From an uncultured Marinomonas sp. (lineage in GTDB: Bacteria; Pseudomonadota; Gammaproteobacteria; Pseudomonadales; Marinomonadaceae): a DNA stretch of 64,000 bases. Shown piece after piece: positions 7,900 through 17,402 of this stretch (position 1 is its first letter; the number at the start of each line of letters is the position of its first letter). The stretch lies in assembly GCA_947493575.1 (NCBI GenBank), contig CANLRQ010000011.1:27630-91629 (forward strand), given 5' to 3'. The notes under the pieces were generated by a model that was not told the DNA's origin, did no database searches, and saw only the letters and a program-made list of their open reading frames with translations. A program made the translations under genes and the position numbers.

Positions 7900-9312
7900 T
7901 TATTTACCAATTGGACCGATGAAACGACTTTCGGTTGTTTTAGTCGCCTCATAACTTGGGTCTATTGATGTTACGGTAAATGAAATGGTGTTTTTTTGCT
8001 CTGTTAAAACATGTGGTGGTATTTGGATAGATAAAGGAATTGAGCGAACTTCACCAGAGTTAACGACAAACTTCTTACGACCAATCATATTAAGCTGATC
8101 CAAACCACTAACACTCAGTTCAAAGGTGTGTTTGGCTTGATCCATGTTGAGGATTTTAATGGTATAGATGTTCTCTATCATACCGCTTGGCGTCTCATTA
8201 TATAGACGGTTTCGATCTTTTAAAACATCTAGTTCTAATGCTTCTCTGTCTCCGACAATAAAGCTGAATGCGAGTAGCATTGCCAGTACTGCAATAGCGT
8301 AGCCAATAGATTTTGGGCGTATTATTTTCGATTTTTTACCTTCTAAGCGGCTTTCAGTTGTGTAACTTACTAAGCCACGAGCGTAACCCATTTTATCCAT
8401 TACATCGTCGCAGGCATCAACACATAAGGCGCAGCCAATGCATTCGTATTGAAGACCATCTCGAATATCGATACCAGCGGGGCAGACGTGCACACATTGG
8501 TTGCAGTCGATGCAGTCGCCAAGACCAACTTCTTTAGGGTCTACACCTTTTTTACGTGCGCCTCGGCCTTCACCACGAGCAGCGTCGTAAGAAATAACCA
8601 AAGTATTACTATCAAACATCACTGATTGAAAGCGTGCATAGGGGCACATGTAGGTACAAACCTGTTCTCTCATCCAACCAGCAAATAAATACGTTGCTCC
8701 TGTGAAAAAAGCGATCCAAAAATAAGCCCAAAGGTTTGCTTCAAGCGTAAAGAAGTCCAAGGCTAATTCTCTAACAGGGGTGAAATAACCTACAAAAGTG
8801 AGTCCTGTTAGCCAAGAAAAGAGCACCCATAATGAGTGTTTAGAAAACTTTTTATAGAACTTTGATTTACTCATAGGTTCTTTATCAAGCTTAATTCTTT
8901 GATTACGGGAACCTTCTGTTTTTTCTTCTATCCACATAAATATCATTGTCCATACGGTTTGTGGACAGGTGTAGCCACACCAGACTCGACCAAAAAGTGT
9001 GGTTAATAAAAAGAGAGCAAATGCGGAGATGATAAGCAGAGCTGCGAGTAAAAAGAAATCTTGTGGCCAAAAGGTAATACCGAATATATGGAATTGCCTG
9101 CTAGGTAAGTCAAAAAAGACACCTTGTCTATCATGGAAATTTATCCAAGGGGTTAAAAAATAGCCAAGCATTAAAATCCATAACATGCGAGTTCGAATGG
9201 ATTGAAAAAATCCTGTTATGCGTCTGGTGTAGATTTTTTTTCTTTTTTGATAAAGATCATATTCAACCGTTTCTGGTTCAATGCTCTTTAGGGGGATTTG
9301 ATTACTCATCAT
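7900..9312 (-). CDS. ccoG: cbb3 oxidase accessory iron-sulfur protein CcoG/FixG/RdxA
   Basis: This 470-residue membrane ferredoxin-like protein has several helices with GYTCPQTVWTMIF and CTYMCPYARFQSVMFD, then two [4Fe-4S] motifs (CIDCNQCVHVCP and CIGCALCVDACD). The C-terminal domain after a last helix is an immunoglobulin-like fold, as in CcoG. The family reduces copper for delivery to the oxidase. It heads the ccoGHIS cluster, about 100 bases after a terminator that closes ccoNOQP. Confidence 0.95.
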   Translation of the reverse strand: MMSNQIPLKSIEPETVEYDLYQKRKKIYTRRITGFFQSIRTRMLWILMLGYFLTPWINFHDRQGVFFDLPSRQFHIFGITFWPQDFFLLAALLIISAFALFLLTTLFGRVWCGYTCPQTVWTMIFMWIEEKTEGSRNQRIKLDKEPMSKSKFYKKFSKHSLWVLFSWLTGLTFVGYFTPVRELALDFFTLEANLWAYFWIAFFTGATYLFAGWMREQVCTYMCPYARFQSVMFDSNTLVISYDAARGEGRGARKKGVDPKEVGLGDCIDCNQCVHVCPAGIDIRDGLQYECIGCALCVDACDDVMDKMGYARGLVSYTTESRLEGKKSKIIRPKSIGYAIAVLAMLLAFSFIVGDREALELDVLKDRNRLYNETPSGMIENIYTIKILNMDQAKHTFELSVSGLDQLNMIGRKKFVVNSGEVRSIPLSIQIPPHVLTEQKNTISFTVTSIDPSYEATKTTESRFIGPIGK

Positions 9313-9370
9313 AATATCCTTGCGTGGAAAATAAGAAAAACAATATGAGGAATAATACTAGATAGGGAAG

Positions 9371-9400
9371 AAAAATGGGTGTGACATGATGCCACACCCA
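9371..9400 (-). terminator. rho-independent terminator after ccoP
   Basis: On the minus strand the 8-bp stem TGGGTGTG / CACACCCA with a 9-base loop is followed by five T residues. It lies 14 bases beyond the ccoP stop codon and separates ccoNOQP from ccoGHIS. Confidence 0.85.
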
Positions 9401-9413
9401 TTGAATTTAAAGC

Positions 9414-10310
9414 TTATTGGTTTGATAAGCTATATACATAAGAAGAAACAATGTGAACTTTATCTTCACCAAGGATTTCATTCCATGCAGGCATTTTACC
9501 ATTACGGCCATTACGTACTGTTTGCATGATTTGCTCTTGAGATCCACCATACAGCCAGATGTTGTCAGTCAAATTTGGCGCACCAAATAGGTGGTTGCCT
9601 TTTGCTTCTTGACCGTGACAAGCAACACAGTTTGTATTGTACAAGGCTTTGCCAGACTCAACGGCTTCCATATCTTCTGCACGATCACTTAAACTAAGTA
9701 CGTACTGAGATACTTGATAAACGCCTTTCTCACCAAGGGTTACACCCCACGCCGGCATCGCAGCAACACGACCATTCATGATAGTTGTCTTAATGGCTTC
9801 TGCTTCGCCACCATACAACCAATCGTTATCTGTAAGGTTCGGGAAGCCATAGCTGCCTGTCGCGGCAGAACCGTGACATACTGCGCAGTTGTTAGAGAAA
9901 AGGCGTTGACCGATACGCATTGCTTGATCGTTCTGCGCCAATTCTTCAATTGGTGTATTCGCAAATTGAGCAAACATAGGGCCAAATTCGGCTTCTGCTT
10001 TTTCCATTGCGCGTTCGTATTCTTTCACTTGAGTCCAGCCTAAAAGGCCTTTGAAGTTACCTAAACCCGGGTAAAGAGCAAGGTAGCCTAAAGCGAAAAT
10101 AACTAAAATTACGTATTTCCAATACCACCATTTTGGTAGTGGATTATCGTATTCTTCAATACCGTCATACACATGCCCCGTTGTTGCATTTGTGTCAGTA
10201 TTGTTTTTTTGGCCTTTTCTAACACTGGCTAAAAGCCAGTAGCTACCAAAAATTGAGCCTAAGGTGAGTATGGTTACCCACGCGCTCCAAAAACTACTTA
10301 ATTCATTCAT
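9414..10310 (-). CDS. ccoP: cbb3-type cytochrome c oxidase subunit III (CcoP), dihaem
   Basis: The start is taken as the ATG at 10310 (MNELSSFWSAWVTILTLGS), giving 298 residues; the frame is open further upstream but that part overlaps ccoQ. The N-terminal helix, a second membrane helix (WKYVILVIFALGYLALYPGLGNF), and two c-type haem motifs (CAVCHG and CVACHG) are in the expected order. CcoP passes electrons from soluble cytochromes to the oxidase. Its start overlaps the end of ccoQ by 8 bases. Confidence 0.96.
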   Translation of the reverse strand: MNELSSFWSAWVTILTLGSIFGSYWLLASVRKGQKNNTDTNATTGHVYDGIEEYDNPLPKWWYWKYVILVIFALGYLALYPGLGNFKGLLGWTQVKEYERAMEKAEAEFGPMFAQFANTPIEELAQNDQAMRIGQRLFSNNCAVCHGSAATGSYGFPNLTDNDWLYGGEAEAIKTTIMNGRVAAMPAWGVTLGEKGVYQVSQYVLSLSDRAEDMEAVESGKALYNTNCVACHGQEAKGNHLFGAPNLTDNIWLYGGSQEQIMQTVRNGRNGKMPAWNEILGEDKVHIVSSYVYSLSNQ

Positions 10311-10485
10311 GCGTGTTTTTCTCCACAGACTGCTTGCTTGGCATATCATCGTCGTCGTCAGCAAAAGGTAGATTTGCAGCCTCTTCAAGCCCTTTTTTAT
10401 TTCTACCAAGTGTCCAAACCGTTATACCGATAAGTGCGATAAAGGCTAGTACAGTTGCAATGCTGCGAAGTGTTGTAATATCCAT
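10303..10485 (-). CDS. ccoQ: cbb3-type cytochrome c oxidase subunit CcoQ
   Basis: This 60-residue protein has one transmembrane helix (LRSIATVLAFIALIGITVWTL) and the typical following segment GRNKKGLEEAANLPFADDDD. CcoQ is a small non-catalytic subunit that stabilises the complex. It lies 10 bases after ccoO and overlaps ccoP. Confidence 0.94.
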   Translation of the reverse strand: MDITTLRSIATVLAFIALIGITVWTLGRNKKGLEEAANLPFADDDDDMPSKQSVEKNTHE

Positions 10486-10495
10486 GCTTTTGTCC

Positions 10496-11098
10496 CTATC
10501 TTTTTATGACAGTGCCAAGTTGTTGAAGGTAAGCAACCAATGCATCGATTTCTCGCTTACCACGAACATCATCTTTTGCCGTTGTAATGGCTTCATCAGT
10601 ATAAGGAACACCAACGTTACGTAAGGCAATCATTTTGTTTGCTGTGTCATTACCATCTATTTTGGCTTCAAATAACCAAGGGAAAGATGGCATGTTTGAT
10701 TCTGGAACAACGTCACGAGGATTGTACATGTGAGCACGATGCCATTCATCACTGTATCTTTGACCAACACGAGCTAAATCAGGACCAGTACGTTTTGAAC
10801 CCCATAAGAATGGATGCTCATAAACACTTTCCCCAGCTACACTGTATGGTCCATAACGTTCTGTCTCAGAGCGGAAAGGGCGGATCATTTGAGAGTGACA
10901 ACCGACGCAACCTTCACGGATGTAAATATCACGACCTTCTAGCTCAAGCGCCGTCAAAGGCTTTAAGTTAGCAACAGGTGTTGTTGTTTTTTGTTGGAAA
11001 AATAATGGAATGATTTCCACCATTGCTCCAAAACTTATGGCGACTAAGATCAAAACGATCATTAGTCCCATATTTTTTTCGATTATTTCATGACGCAT
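10496..11098 (-). CDS. ccoO: cbb3-type cytochrome c oxidase subunit II (CcoO), monohaem
   Basis: This 200-residue protein is membrane-anchored by the helix after residue 12 ([23 protein letters not shown]). It has one c-haem motif, [18 protein letters not shown], and the strongly conserved [38 protein letters not shown], where Met supplies the second haem ligand. It follows ccoN by 11 bases. Confidence 0.97.
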   Translation of the reverse strand: MRHEIIEKNMGLMIVLILVAISFGAMVEIIPLFFQQKTTTPVANLKPLTALELEGRDIYIREGCVGCHSQMIRPFRSETERYGPYSVAGESVYEHPFLWGSKRTGPDLARVGQRYSDEWHRAHMYNPRDVVPESNMPSFPWLFEAKIDGNDTANKMIALRNVGVPYTDEAITTAKDDVRGKREIDALVAYLQQLGTVIKR

Positions 11099-11109
11099 TT
11101 AATTGCCCC

Positions 11110-12549
11110 TTAAGCTGTTTGAAGATTCGCTTGTAGCGCAGCATGTTCTTTATCACTTGCGCGAATTGTACGGTAAGTGTTGTAAGACATAATTAGCATG
11201 CCTGTTAAGAACAAAGCACCGCCTAAGGCACGAACTATCCAACCTGGTTTACTTGCATCAACGGCTTCAACGAAGCTGTAAGTCAAAGAACCGTCGTCGT
11301 TAAATGCGCGCCACATTAGACCTTGCATAATGCCGTTTACCCATAAAGAAGCAATGTATAAAACGGTACCAAGAGTAGCTAACCAGAAGTGAACGTTGAT
11401 TAAAGCGATAGAATGCATTTCGCCCGGCTTGCGGCCTAGAACTGCTGGCAACATGTGATATACCGCACCGATACTAACCATAGCAACCCAGCCTAACGCA
11501 CCTGCGTGCACGTGGCCAATTGTCCAGTCAGTATAGTGAGACAAGGCGTTGACGGTTTTGATTGCCATCATAGGGCCTTCGAATGTTGACATGCCGTAGA
11601 AAGACAAAGATACAACTAAGAAGCGCAAGATAGGGTCTGTTCTAAGCTTGTGCCATGCACCAGAAAGAGTCATCACACCATTGATCATACCGCCCCAAGA
11701 AGGAGCAAGAAGGATCAAGGACATTACCATACCGACACTTTGAGTCCAGTCAGGTAGTGCTGTGTAATGAAGGTGGTGAGGACCAGCCCAGATATATAGA
11801 GAGATTAGAGCCCAGAAGTGAACAATAGACAGTCTGTAAGAGAAAACAGGGCGTCCAGTTTGCTTTGGAACGAAGTAATACATCATGCCCAAGAAGCCAG
11901 CGGTTAAGAAGAAACCTACCGCATTATGTCCATACCACCATTGAACCATGGCATCGACAGCTCCCGCATAAACGGAGTAAGACTTCATTGCGGATACAGG
12001 AACTGCAAGGCTGTTAAATACATGTAACACAGCAACAGTAACTATGAATGCACCGAAAAACCAGTTAGCTACATAAATGTGCTTCATTTTTCGATTAGAG
12101 ACAGTCCCAAAGAAAACGACAGCATAGGTAAGCCAGACGACTGTTATAAGAATATCGATTGGCCACTCTAATTCAGCATACTCTTTTACCTGAGTGAAAC
12201 CCATTGGAAGAGTAATGGCTGCGGCGACAATAACAGCTTGCCAACCCCAGAAGGTAAAGCTTGCCAAGGTGTCGGAAAACAGCCTGGCCTGAGTTGTACG
12301 CTGAACAATGTAATATGATGTAGCGAAGAGTGCGCTACCCCCGAATCCGAAGATAACGGCGTTAGTATGTAATGGGCGTAAACGACCGAAATGCAAGTAC
12401 TGAATGTCTGCGAATATGCTTGGCCATACAAGTTGAGACGCGATAATTACGCCTAACCCCATACCAACCACACCCCAAACGACTGTCATGATGGTGAATG
12501 CACGCACCACTCTGTAGTTGTAAGTTGGGTGATCAAAAGCTGTGCTCAT
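11110..12549 (-). CDS. ccoN: cbb3-type cytochrome c oxidase catalytic subunit I (CcoN)
   Basis: CcoN is the haem-copper subunit that reduces O2 to water with high affinity. The start is placed at ATG 12549 ([15 protein letters not shown]) because GGAAG lies at the right distance upstream; an in-frame start four codons earlier is possible. The 479-residue sequence has about 12 hydrophobic helices. Ligand-bearing segments include [40 protein letters not shown] and [15 protein letters not shown], covering the low-spin haem, CuB and high-spin haem histidines. It begins the ccoNOQP operon. Confidence 0.97.
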   Translation of the reverse strand: MSTAFDHPTYNYRVVRAFTIMTVVWGVVGMGLGVIIASQLVWPSIFADIQYLHFGRLRPLHTNAVIFGFGGSALFATSYYIVQRTTQARLFSDTLASFTFWGWQAVIVAAAITLPMGFTQVKEYAELEWPIDILITVVWLTYAVVFFGTVSNRKMKHIYVANWFFGAFIVTVAVLHVFNSLAVPVSAMKSYSVYAGAVDAMVQWWYGHNAVGFFLTAGFLGMMYYFVPKQTGRPVFSYRLSIVHFWALISLYIWAGPHHLHYTALPDWTQSVGMVMSLILLAPSWGGMINGVMTLSGAWHKLRTDPILRFLVVSLSFYGMSTFEGPMMAIKTVNALSHYTDWTIGHVHAGALGWVAMVSIGAVYHMLPAVLGRKPGEMHSIALINVHFWLATLGTVLYIASLWVNGIMQGLMWRAFNDDGSLTYSFVEAVDASKPGWIVRALGGALFLTGMLIMSYNTYRTIRASDKEHAALQANLQTA

Positions 12550-12749
12550 AGTTTCTTCCACAATCCACGTTGAGTGATTGACCTTGTTATTAAATTTTTT
12601 GTCCTAATTAATTAGATCATGTTAATGAAAAAACTAATTAATACAGGACACGTTCAAACTAGCATCCGTATTCTAAGTCTTTTTGTGTTTTTTTTCTATT
12701 GGAGCAAGTTGTTTTTAATAGATTTTCTTTGTCATAGAGCAATGTTTTT
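12550..12749. other. divergent promoter region between ccoN and the hydrolase gene
   Basis: This 200-base AT-rich gap contains the 12-bp palindrome CTAATTAATTAG at 12604-12615 and a related half-copy near 12631. No convincing TTGAT-N4-ATCAA box was found, so FNR control of ccoN itself is not supported by the sequence. An open frame crossing this gap on the plus strand has no recognisable features. Confidence 0.4.
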
Positions 12750-13340
12750 ATGCTTAATTTTTCGATTTATATGGCTCACGGTGCTTCAGCGGGGCATGAG
12801 TCGGCTTTTTTAAAAAAGCTGGCTGCGACAATTTGTCGCAATGAACCTGCTCAATATACACCTATTACCTTTGATTATATGGTGGAAATGACAAGCAGTG
12901 GCCGCCGACGCCCTCCTGCTAAATTCAACTTACTTGTGGAAGAATATAAAAATAAGATTGACCCTAAAATAAACACAATAGTTTGTGGTAAGTCTTTGGG
13001 AGGTCGTGTTGCAACTCAATGCACTGAAATTAATGGTGTTGCAGGTGTGGTGTGTTTTGGTTTTCCTTTTTATCCCCAAGGGAAAAAAGATAAGCATCGT
13101 CTAGCCTTTTTAGAAGCTCTAACTGTTCCTTGCTTAATTATTCAAGGGACGCGTGATGCTTTGGGTAATAAAGAGTGGGTGGACCAACAAAACTTGCCGA
13201 CGAATGTCACCGTAAGTTGGGTTGAAGGTGCTGATCATGATTTTAAAGTTCTTAAGTCTTCTGGAATGAATCAAGAAGAAGTGATTACGGATCTTGTTAA
13301 TAGAATGTGTGATTGGCTTAAGTTACTTAGTCATTCTTGA
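12750..13340 (+). CDS. small alpha/beta hydrolase (KANL3/Tex30-like)
   Basis: This 196-residue protein begins with the oxyanion strand FSIYMAHGASAGHES. It has the nucleophile elbow VCGKSLGGRVA (Gly-Lys-Ser-Leu-Gly, about residue 83), a candidate acid in QGTRDALG and a candidate His in VEGADHDF, which is a complete catalytic triad in order. The family is annotated as hydrolases of unknown substrate. Its TGA stop lies within the 5-bp target duplication of the small MITE that follows. Confidence 0.8.
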   Translation: MLNFSIYMAHGASAGHESAFLKKLAATICRNEPAQYTPITFDYMVEMTSSGRRRPPAKFNLLVEEYKNKIDPKINTIVCGKSLGGRVATQCTEINGVAGVVCFGFPFYPQGKKDKHRLAFLEALTVPCLIIQGTRDALGNKEWVDQQNLPTNVTVSWVEGADHDFKVLKSSGMNQEEVITDLVNRMCDWLKLLSHS

Positions 13341-13341
13341 A

Positions 13342-13388
13342 GTGATCTTTGCACGAAGTCGTGAGCATAGTAGTCGTGCAAAGGTTTC
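13342..13388. mobile_element. internally deleted MITE copy A with 5-bp target duplication TTGAA
   Basis: The 15-base end GTGATCTTTGCACGA and the opposite end TCGTGCAAAGGTTTC are near-perfect inverted repeats of the family consensus GAGACCTTTGCACGA. Only 17 bases separate them. TTGAA flanks both sides (13337-13341 and 13389-13393). The same ends occur at 25939, 52581-52705 and 59302-59433. Confidence 0.85.
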
Positions 13389-13477
13389 TTGAAATAATAA
13401 ATCAGTTAAGCTGCAAGTTAATTGCGGCTATAATGGAACGGCTACTTTATTTAATCCATTTTATCTTAAGGTTGAGA

Positions 13478-13711
13478 ATGATTTTTGATGCGTTATTAGA
13501 TGCTAAAGGGCTACTTTGTCCTGAGCCAGTCATGATGTTGCACGTGGAAATGAGAAAGTTAAAGGGTGGGGAAGTGTTAAAAGTATTAGCTACCGATCCC
13601 TCTACCACACGTGATATTCCTAAATTTTGTCAATTTCTTGGCCATACTTTGGATAAATCTGAGCAAGAGGGAGATCTCTATACTTACTGGATTATTAAGA
13701 AACAGAAATGA
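13478..13711 (+). CDS. tusA: TusA-family sulfur carrier/sulfurtransferase
   Basis: The likely start is ATG 13478 ([22 protein letters not shown]), with an AAGG-type ribosome site upstream; the longer open frame runs back into the MITE. The 77-residue protein has the family signature [13 protein letters not shown] with the active Cys, and the Asp-Pro-Ser/Thr-Thr segment [19 protein letters not shown]. TusA relays persulfide sulfur, for example to tRNA thiolation. Confidence 0.88.
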   Translation: MIFDALLDAKGLLCPEPVMMLHVEMRKLKGGEVLKVLATDPSTTRDIPKFCQFLGHTLDKSEQEGDLYTYWIIKKQK

Positions 13712-13740
13712 GATAGCCTTTCCTCATTGTTATTATCTGT

Positions 13741-13778
13741 AGTTTATAGTTCAGTAGTTTATCGTTCAGTAGTTTGTA
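13741..13778. repeat. 15-bp tandem repeat, about 2.5 copies
   Basis: Units AGTTTATAGTTCAGT and AGTTTATCGTTCAGT are followed by a partial third unit. The repeat ends exactly where the stop codon of the convergent acetyltransferase gene begins. Confidence 0.85.
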
Positions 13779-14291
13779 TTATCCGTAGAAAGTGCTGTCT
13801 GAGGGGATGTCTTTGCGTACGACAGCATTCGCACTGATAATAACGTCATTGCCTATGGTTACCCCGGGTAAGATCTTAGCTCCACCGCCAATCCAAACAT
13901 TATTCCCTATTGTAACGGGCTTGCTATGGCATTGCCCTGTTGAACGCGCAAATGCCTCTCTAGGGTGATCTACTGTATAAATATGAACTGCTGGCCCTAA
14001 TAGAACATTATCGCCAATAGTTATGTGATTGCTATCTAACATGACACAGTTGAAATTCGCATAAAAATTCTCACCAACAGTAATATGCACCCCATAATCA
14101 CATTGAAAGCCGGGCTCAATCATAAGCAGGTTATGGCTCTTAAAGAGTCGAGTGATGTGTTTTAAATTGCCTTTGCTTGGATGTGCGTTGTATTTCGCAC
14201 AGGCGAGTCTTGCTGTTTCACGCATTAATCTAAGGGTTTTATCAATAGATAGGTAATTTGCGCCTGATAGCATTTTCTCATATTCAGTCAT
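13779..14291 (-). CDS. maltose/galactoside O-acetyltransferase-like (left-handed beta-helix), short C terminus
   Basis: This is a 170-residue acetyl-CoA-dependent sugar acetyltransferase of the Maa/LacA/NodL type, starting MTEYEKMLSGANY (an ATG four codons earlier is possible). It has the N-terminal Mac domain, then hexapeptide repeats including FYANFNCVMLDSNHITIGDNVLLGPAVHIYTVDHP with the catalytic His, and NNVWIGGGAKILPGVTIGNDVIISANAVV. It ends at IPSDSTFYG, where relatives normally continue through a NPAKVI-type tail, so the last ten or so residues appear lost. The 15-bp tandem repeat starts immediately after the stop. Confidence 0.85.
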   Translation of the reverse strand: MTEYEKMLSGANYLSIDKTLRLMRETARLACAKYNAHPSKGNLKHITRLFKSHNLLMIEPGFQCDYGVHITVGENFYANFNCVMLDSNHITIGDNVLLGPAVHIYTVDHPREAFARSTGQCHSKPVTIGNNVWIGGGAKILPGVTIGNDVIISANAVVRKDIPSDSTFYG

Positions 14292-14333
14292 TATTATGCT
14301 CAAACGGATTAAGGCAACACAGTGAACCTATTA

Positions 14334-14360
14334 AAAAACGCCAATTAAGGCGCTTTTTCA
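14334..14360 (-). terminator. terminator after the transaldolase gene
   Basis: An A-rich stem with GCGCC / GGCG core and a T6 tract on the minus strand (AAAAAGCGCC ... GGCGTTTTTT) lies about 15 bases past the transaldolase stop codon. Confidence 0.65.
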
Positions 14361-14375
14361 TAGCTCATACTGGTT

Positions 14376-15326
14376 TTATAGCATTGATGCTAATTTTTCT
14401 TCCAGTTTATTTTGGTCAATTGCAAAGTTGCGAATGCCTTCTGATAGTTTTTCAGTTGCCATTGCATCTTGATTCATTTCCCAACGGAATTGAGCTTCAG
14501 TAATCGCTTCTGGAGCTGGTGTAACTGTAGCGGCAGGGATGAGTTTACGCTCTAGTGTGCCCGTGTCTTTCTCTAGTTCACCCAGTAATGCAGGTGCAAT
14601 AGTCAAACGGTCACAACCTGCCAATTGTTCAATTTCTCCAATGTTACGGAAACTTGCGCCCATTACGACAGTTTTATAGCCATGTTGTTTGTAGTAGTTA
14701 TAGATTTCTGTAACGGAAACAACACCCGGATCAGTTTCAGCAGAGTAATCTTCACCAGTAGATTTTTTGTACCAGTCAAGAATACGACCAACAAAAGGAG
14801 AAATAAGATAAACACCTGATTCAGCACACGCTTTTGCTTGAGCAAAAGAGAATAGCAGTGTTAGGTTGCAATTAATGCCTTCTTTTTCTAGCTCTTCCGC
14901 TGCTTTAATACCTTCCCAAGTAGACGCTGCTTTAATGAGTACGCGATCACGAGTAACGCCAACAGATTCATATAAAGCAATAAGCTTACGGGCTTTGTTT
15001 AAAGTGGCTTCTTTATTAAAGGAAAGACGAGCATCAACTTCTGTAGAGATGCGTCCCGGTACTGTTTTTAAAATTTCAGCACCAACAATAACAGCTAACA
15101 TATCACCAGCATCAATAATTTGCTGCGCTTTGTCATCGCTTTGAGATTTTGCATAAGCAACTGCTTGATCAATAAATGGTGCATATTCAGGGATTTGAGC
15201 GGCTTTTAACATTAGAGATGGGTTTGTTGTAGCATCTTGCGGTAAATATTCTTTAATAGCAGCGATATCGCCTGTGTCCGCAACAATGGTTGTAAAAGCT
15301 TTTAATTGAGTCAGTTTATTGCTCAT
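14376..15326 (-). CDS. tal: transaldolase (TalB type)
   Basis: This 316-residue enzyme of the pentose phosphate pathway moves a dihydroxyacetone unit between sugar phosphates. It has DATTNPSL near residue 32, the Schiff-base lysine in [12 protein letters not shown] (about residue 132), and [33 protein letters not shown]. Length and motifs match the class I TalB family. The ATG overlaps the stop codon of dusA (TAATG), so the two are translationally linked. Confidence 0.97.
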   Translation of the reverse strand: MSNKLTQLKAFTTIVADTGDIAAIKEYLPQDATTNPSLMLKAAQIPEYAPFIDQAVAYAKSQSDDKAQQIIDAGDMLAVIVGAEILKTVPGRISTEVDARLSFNKEATLNKARKLIALYESVGVTRDRVLIKAASTWEGIKAAEELEKEGINCNLTLLFSFAQAKACAESGVYLISPFVGRILDWYKKSTGEDYSAETDPGVVSVTEIYNYYKQHGYKTVVMGASFRNIGEIEQLAGCDRLTIAPALLGELEKDTGTLERKLIPAATVTPAPEAITEAQFRWEMNQDAMATEKLSEGIRNFAIDQNKLEEKLASML

Positions 15327-16375
15327 TAGTGCGTTTCCTTTGTTTTGTTTATTTGTTGGTTTACCATTTTTATGGCTTCGATTAATACATCGATTTTAGC
15401 ATCTGGCTTATGACCGTTTTCTGACAGGTAGCGACGAAACACTTTGCCGCCGGGCTGTCCAAGAAATAAACCCAATATATGACGAGTAATGTGCATTAAG
15501 CGCTCACCACTCTCTAAACGGTTTTCTACATAAGGTAAAAAGCTTTCTAACGCCTCAAAGCGTGACTCAACAAGAGGAGAACTTCCAAAAATCGCTTGGT
15601 CTACATCCTGTAATATCCAAGGGTTGTTGTAAGCTTCACGTCCAAGCATAACGCCGTCTACATGCTTCAAATGTTCTTTGCTTTCTGCCAGTGTTTTAAT
15701 ACCGCCATTTATTATGATTTCTAAATCTGGAAAATCCTGTTTAAGCTGATAAACGTAATCATACTTTAGTGGAGGGATTTCTCGATTTTGTTTGGGGCTC
15801 AATCCTTCTAAAATAGCATTACGAGCATGAACAATAAAAGTGCTCACTCCTGTAGTTGTAATATCACCGACAAAATCTCTTACAACAGAGTATTCTTGTT
15901 GATCATCCAAACCAATGCGATGCTTAATTGTGACGGGTATACTGGTTGCGTCCTGCATCGCTGTCATAGCGTCTTTTACTTTATTCGGGTGAGCCATAAG
16001 GCATGCACCTATAAGACTGTTTTGTACTCGATCACTCGGACAGCCAACGTTTAAATTCACTTCATCGTAGCCATATTGCTCGGCTAATTTCGCGCATTTA
16101 CCTAGAGCAATTGGGTCTGCCCCTCCAAGTTGCAAAGCAATCGGGTGCTCACATTCATCATATTGCAAGAATCTGGCAGGCGAGTCGCCACGTAATAAAG
16201 CCCCTGTTGTTACCATTTCTGTATATAAAAGAGTCTTGGCACTTAGAGTTCGAGCAAATACTCTATAATCGGTCGTTGTCCAATCCATCATGGGCGCGAT
16301 ACTGAAGCGTCTATCTATCTTACTATTTGATTCTAAAGGTCTTATGTCTTTTTCGTTGGGCATTATTTTTTGCAT
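15326..16375 (-). CDS. dusA: tRNA-dihydrouridine(20/20a) synthase DusA
   Basis: DusA is an FMN- and NADPH-dependent enzyme that reduces uridines 20/20a in tRNA. It has [44 protein letters not shown] (catalytic Cys in GACLM), [23 protein letters not shown] and INGGIKTL. These, together with the DusA-specific C terminus [24 protein letters not shown], fit the DusA subfamily. The start is uncertain: ATG 16375 gives 349 residues, and ATG 16408 or a TTG at 16420 extend it. It is followed by transaldolase. Confidence 0.93.
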   Translation of the reverse strand: MQKIMPNEKDIRPLESNSKIDRRFSIAPMMDWTTTDYRVFARTLSAKTLLYTEMVTTGALLRGDSPARFLQYDECEHPIALQLGGADPIALGKCAKLAEQYGYDEVNLNVGCPSDRVQNSLIGACLMAHPNKVKDAMTAMQDATSIPVTIKHRIGLDDQQEYSVVRDFVGDITTTGVSTFIVHARNAILEGLSPKQNREIPPLKYDYVYQLKQDFPDLEIIINGGIKTLAESKEHLKHVDGVMLGREAYNNPWILQDVDQAIFGSSPLVESRFEALESFLPYVENRLESGERLMHITRHILGLFLGQPGGKVFRRYLSENGHKPDAKIDVLIEAIKMVNQQINKTKETH

Positions 16376-16729
16376 TCTATGGTGCTTTTGAGGCGATGTA
16401 ATTTGCATCTGATAAAGCAATAGCCATTCTTTGTTGCTGCTATTGGTATGTTGTCTAGTACAACTAAACGAACATATCAGAAAGAAGAGCCTTATTATGT
16501 CATAAAATTACAGTACTATGTACGGGTAGTGTGCACTAAATTTAAACAGAATTTACCTGTTTATGGTTATGCTTCAAAAGATTAACAAGAGCCTTAACCT
16601 ATCTTTTGATATCAAAGGCGGGTTGGATAATTTGTTTACTAAGTATCCCTCTGCGGCAGCAAAATCACCTTCGGCAGGTTTTCCTGCTAACTGGGGGCTA
16701 GACCCATTGTGGACATAGAGACGGGTACA

Positions 16730-16780
16730 TAACAAACACATCAAGGCGCTCGCAGGCTCGCTGGGTCACCAAAACTACGC
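16730..16780. other. possible attC-like (integron recombination site) fragment
   Basis: The sequence begins TAACAAACACATCAAGG and continues CGCTCGCAGGCTCGCTGG then GTCACCAAAACTACGC, which resembles the left half of chromosomal-integron attC sites. The complementary right half ending in a GTTRRRY core is not evident, so it would be a fragment. This rests on recalled motif similarity only. Confidence 0.3.
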
Positions 16781-16799
16781 GGAGATTTAGTTCGTCAAT

Positions 16800-16866
16800 A
16801 CATATGTGACCCCCATTACTTTATTGATGTTTCTCAAATCACTGTCTAAACTAAAAAAACCAAAAA
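16800..16866 (+). repeat. dispersed leader repeat, copy 1
   Basis: The stretch ATTGATGTTTCTCAAATCAC followed by TGTCTAAACTAAAAAAACC recurs with few changes at about 45020-45073, where it precedes a broken transposase start, and more weakly at about 46695-46750. Confidence 0.55.
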
Positions 16867-17105
16867 GCAGTACGCTCTATTTGAATCAGAGGAAAAGTCA
16901 CTATAGTCACCGCGCCACTATTTACACTCGTTCGTCTGATGGCGCATCGCTTATCCAACCTTGTGTCAGTACAGAACACCCTCCTAGTTATTCTTTCCAG
17001 TATCGAAACCAACTTATTGTAGCCAGCTGTATTTTGCCTTTTTAATGGACGTTAGTTTTGCTCCATAGATTGCACCTTTATTACAACATAACTACACTGT
17101 AACTC

Positions 17106-17402
17106 ATGAGTGATATTCAATTTGAATGGGAACCAAATAAGGCAAGTTCCAATATTAAAAAACATGGTGTAAGTTTCGATGAAGCCCAATCCGTATTTTT
17201 TGATTATCATGCTCGCATAATTCCAGACCCTGATAGCTCTTTTGGTGAAAAGCGTTTTATTATTCTCGGTCAAAGTGGTGACCATAGAGCCCTTGTGGTC
17301 TGTCATTGCTACCGTGAACCCGATGATACTGTTCGAATTATATCAGCGAGAAAGGCCGATAAATTTGAACGTGAAAAATACGAGGAGTATAGATATGCGT
17401 GA
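17106..17402 (+). CDS. brnT: BrnT-type ribonuclease toxin
   Basis: This 98-residue protein matches the BrnT family (RelE-like fold): FEWEPNKASSNIKKHGVSFDEAQSVFFD at the start, then DPDSSFGEKRFIILGQS, and near the end RIISARKADKFEREKYEEY with the conserved ISAR(K)A and Arg/Glu residues. BrnT toxins cleave RNA and stop growth until neutralised by BrnA. Gene order is toxin first with the antitoxin start overlapping the toxin stop, as is usual for brnTA. Confidence 0.92.
   Translation: MSDIQFEWEPNKASSNIKKHGVSFDEAQSVFFDYHARIIPDPDSSFGEKRFIILGQSGDHRALVVCHCYREPDDTVRIISARKADKFEREKYEEYRYA

Larger units (their letters stand above)
16421..17105. other. gene-free accessory gap with repeat and relic sequences
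   Basis: No convincing gene lies here. It holds an attC-like half site at 16730-16780 and a dispersed leader repeat at about 16800-16866. An open frame of 79 codons from 16806 shows no recognisable features and begins inside the repeat. Confidence 0.6.

Noticed and set aside
10311..10409. N-terminal extension of CcoP by 33 codons
   Set aside because: It would overlap more than half of ccoQ in another frame, and the conserved CcoP start matches MNELSSFW at 10310.
12550..12749. FNR box before ccoN
   Set aside because: Nearest candidates (for example TTGAGTGATTGACC) match only one half-site of the consensus.
12619..12813. 64-codon ORF in the ccoN-hydrolase gap
   Set aside because: No homology or ribosome site, and it overlaps the start of the well-supported hydrolase gene in another frame.
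16806..17045. 79-codon ORF
   Set aside because: Starts inside a dispersed repeat, low-complexity composition, no recognisable motif.
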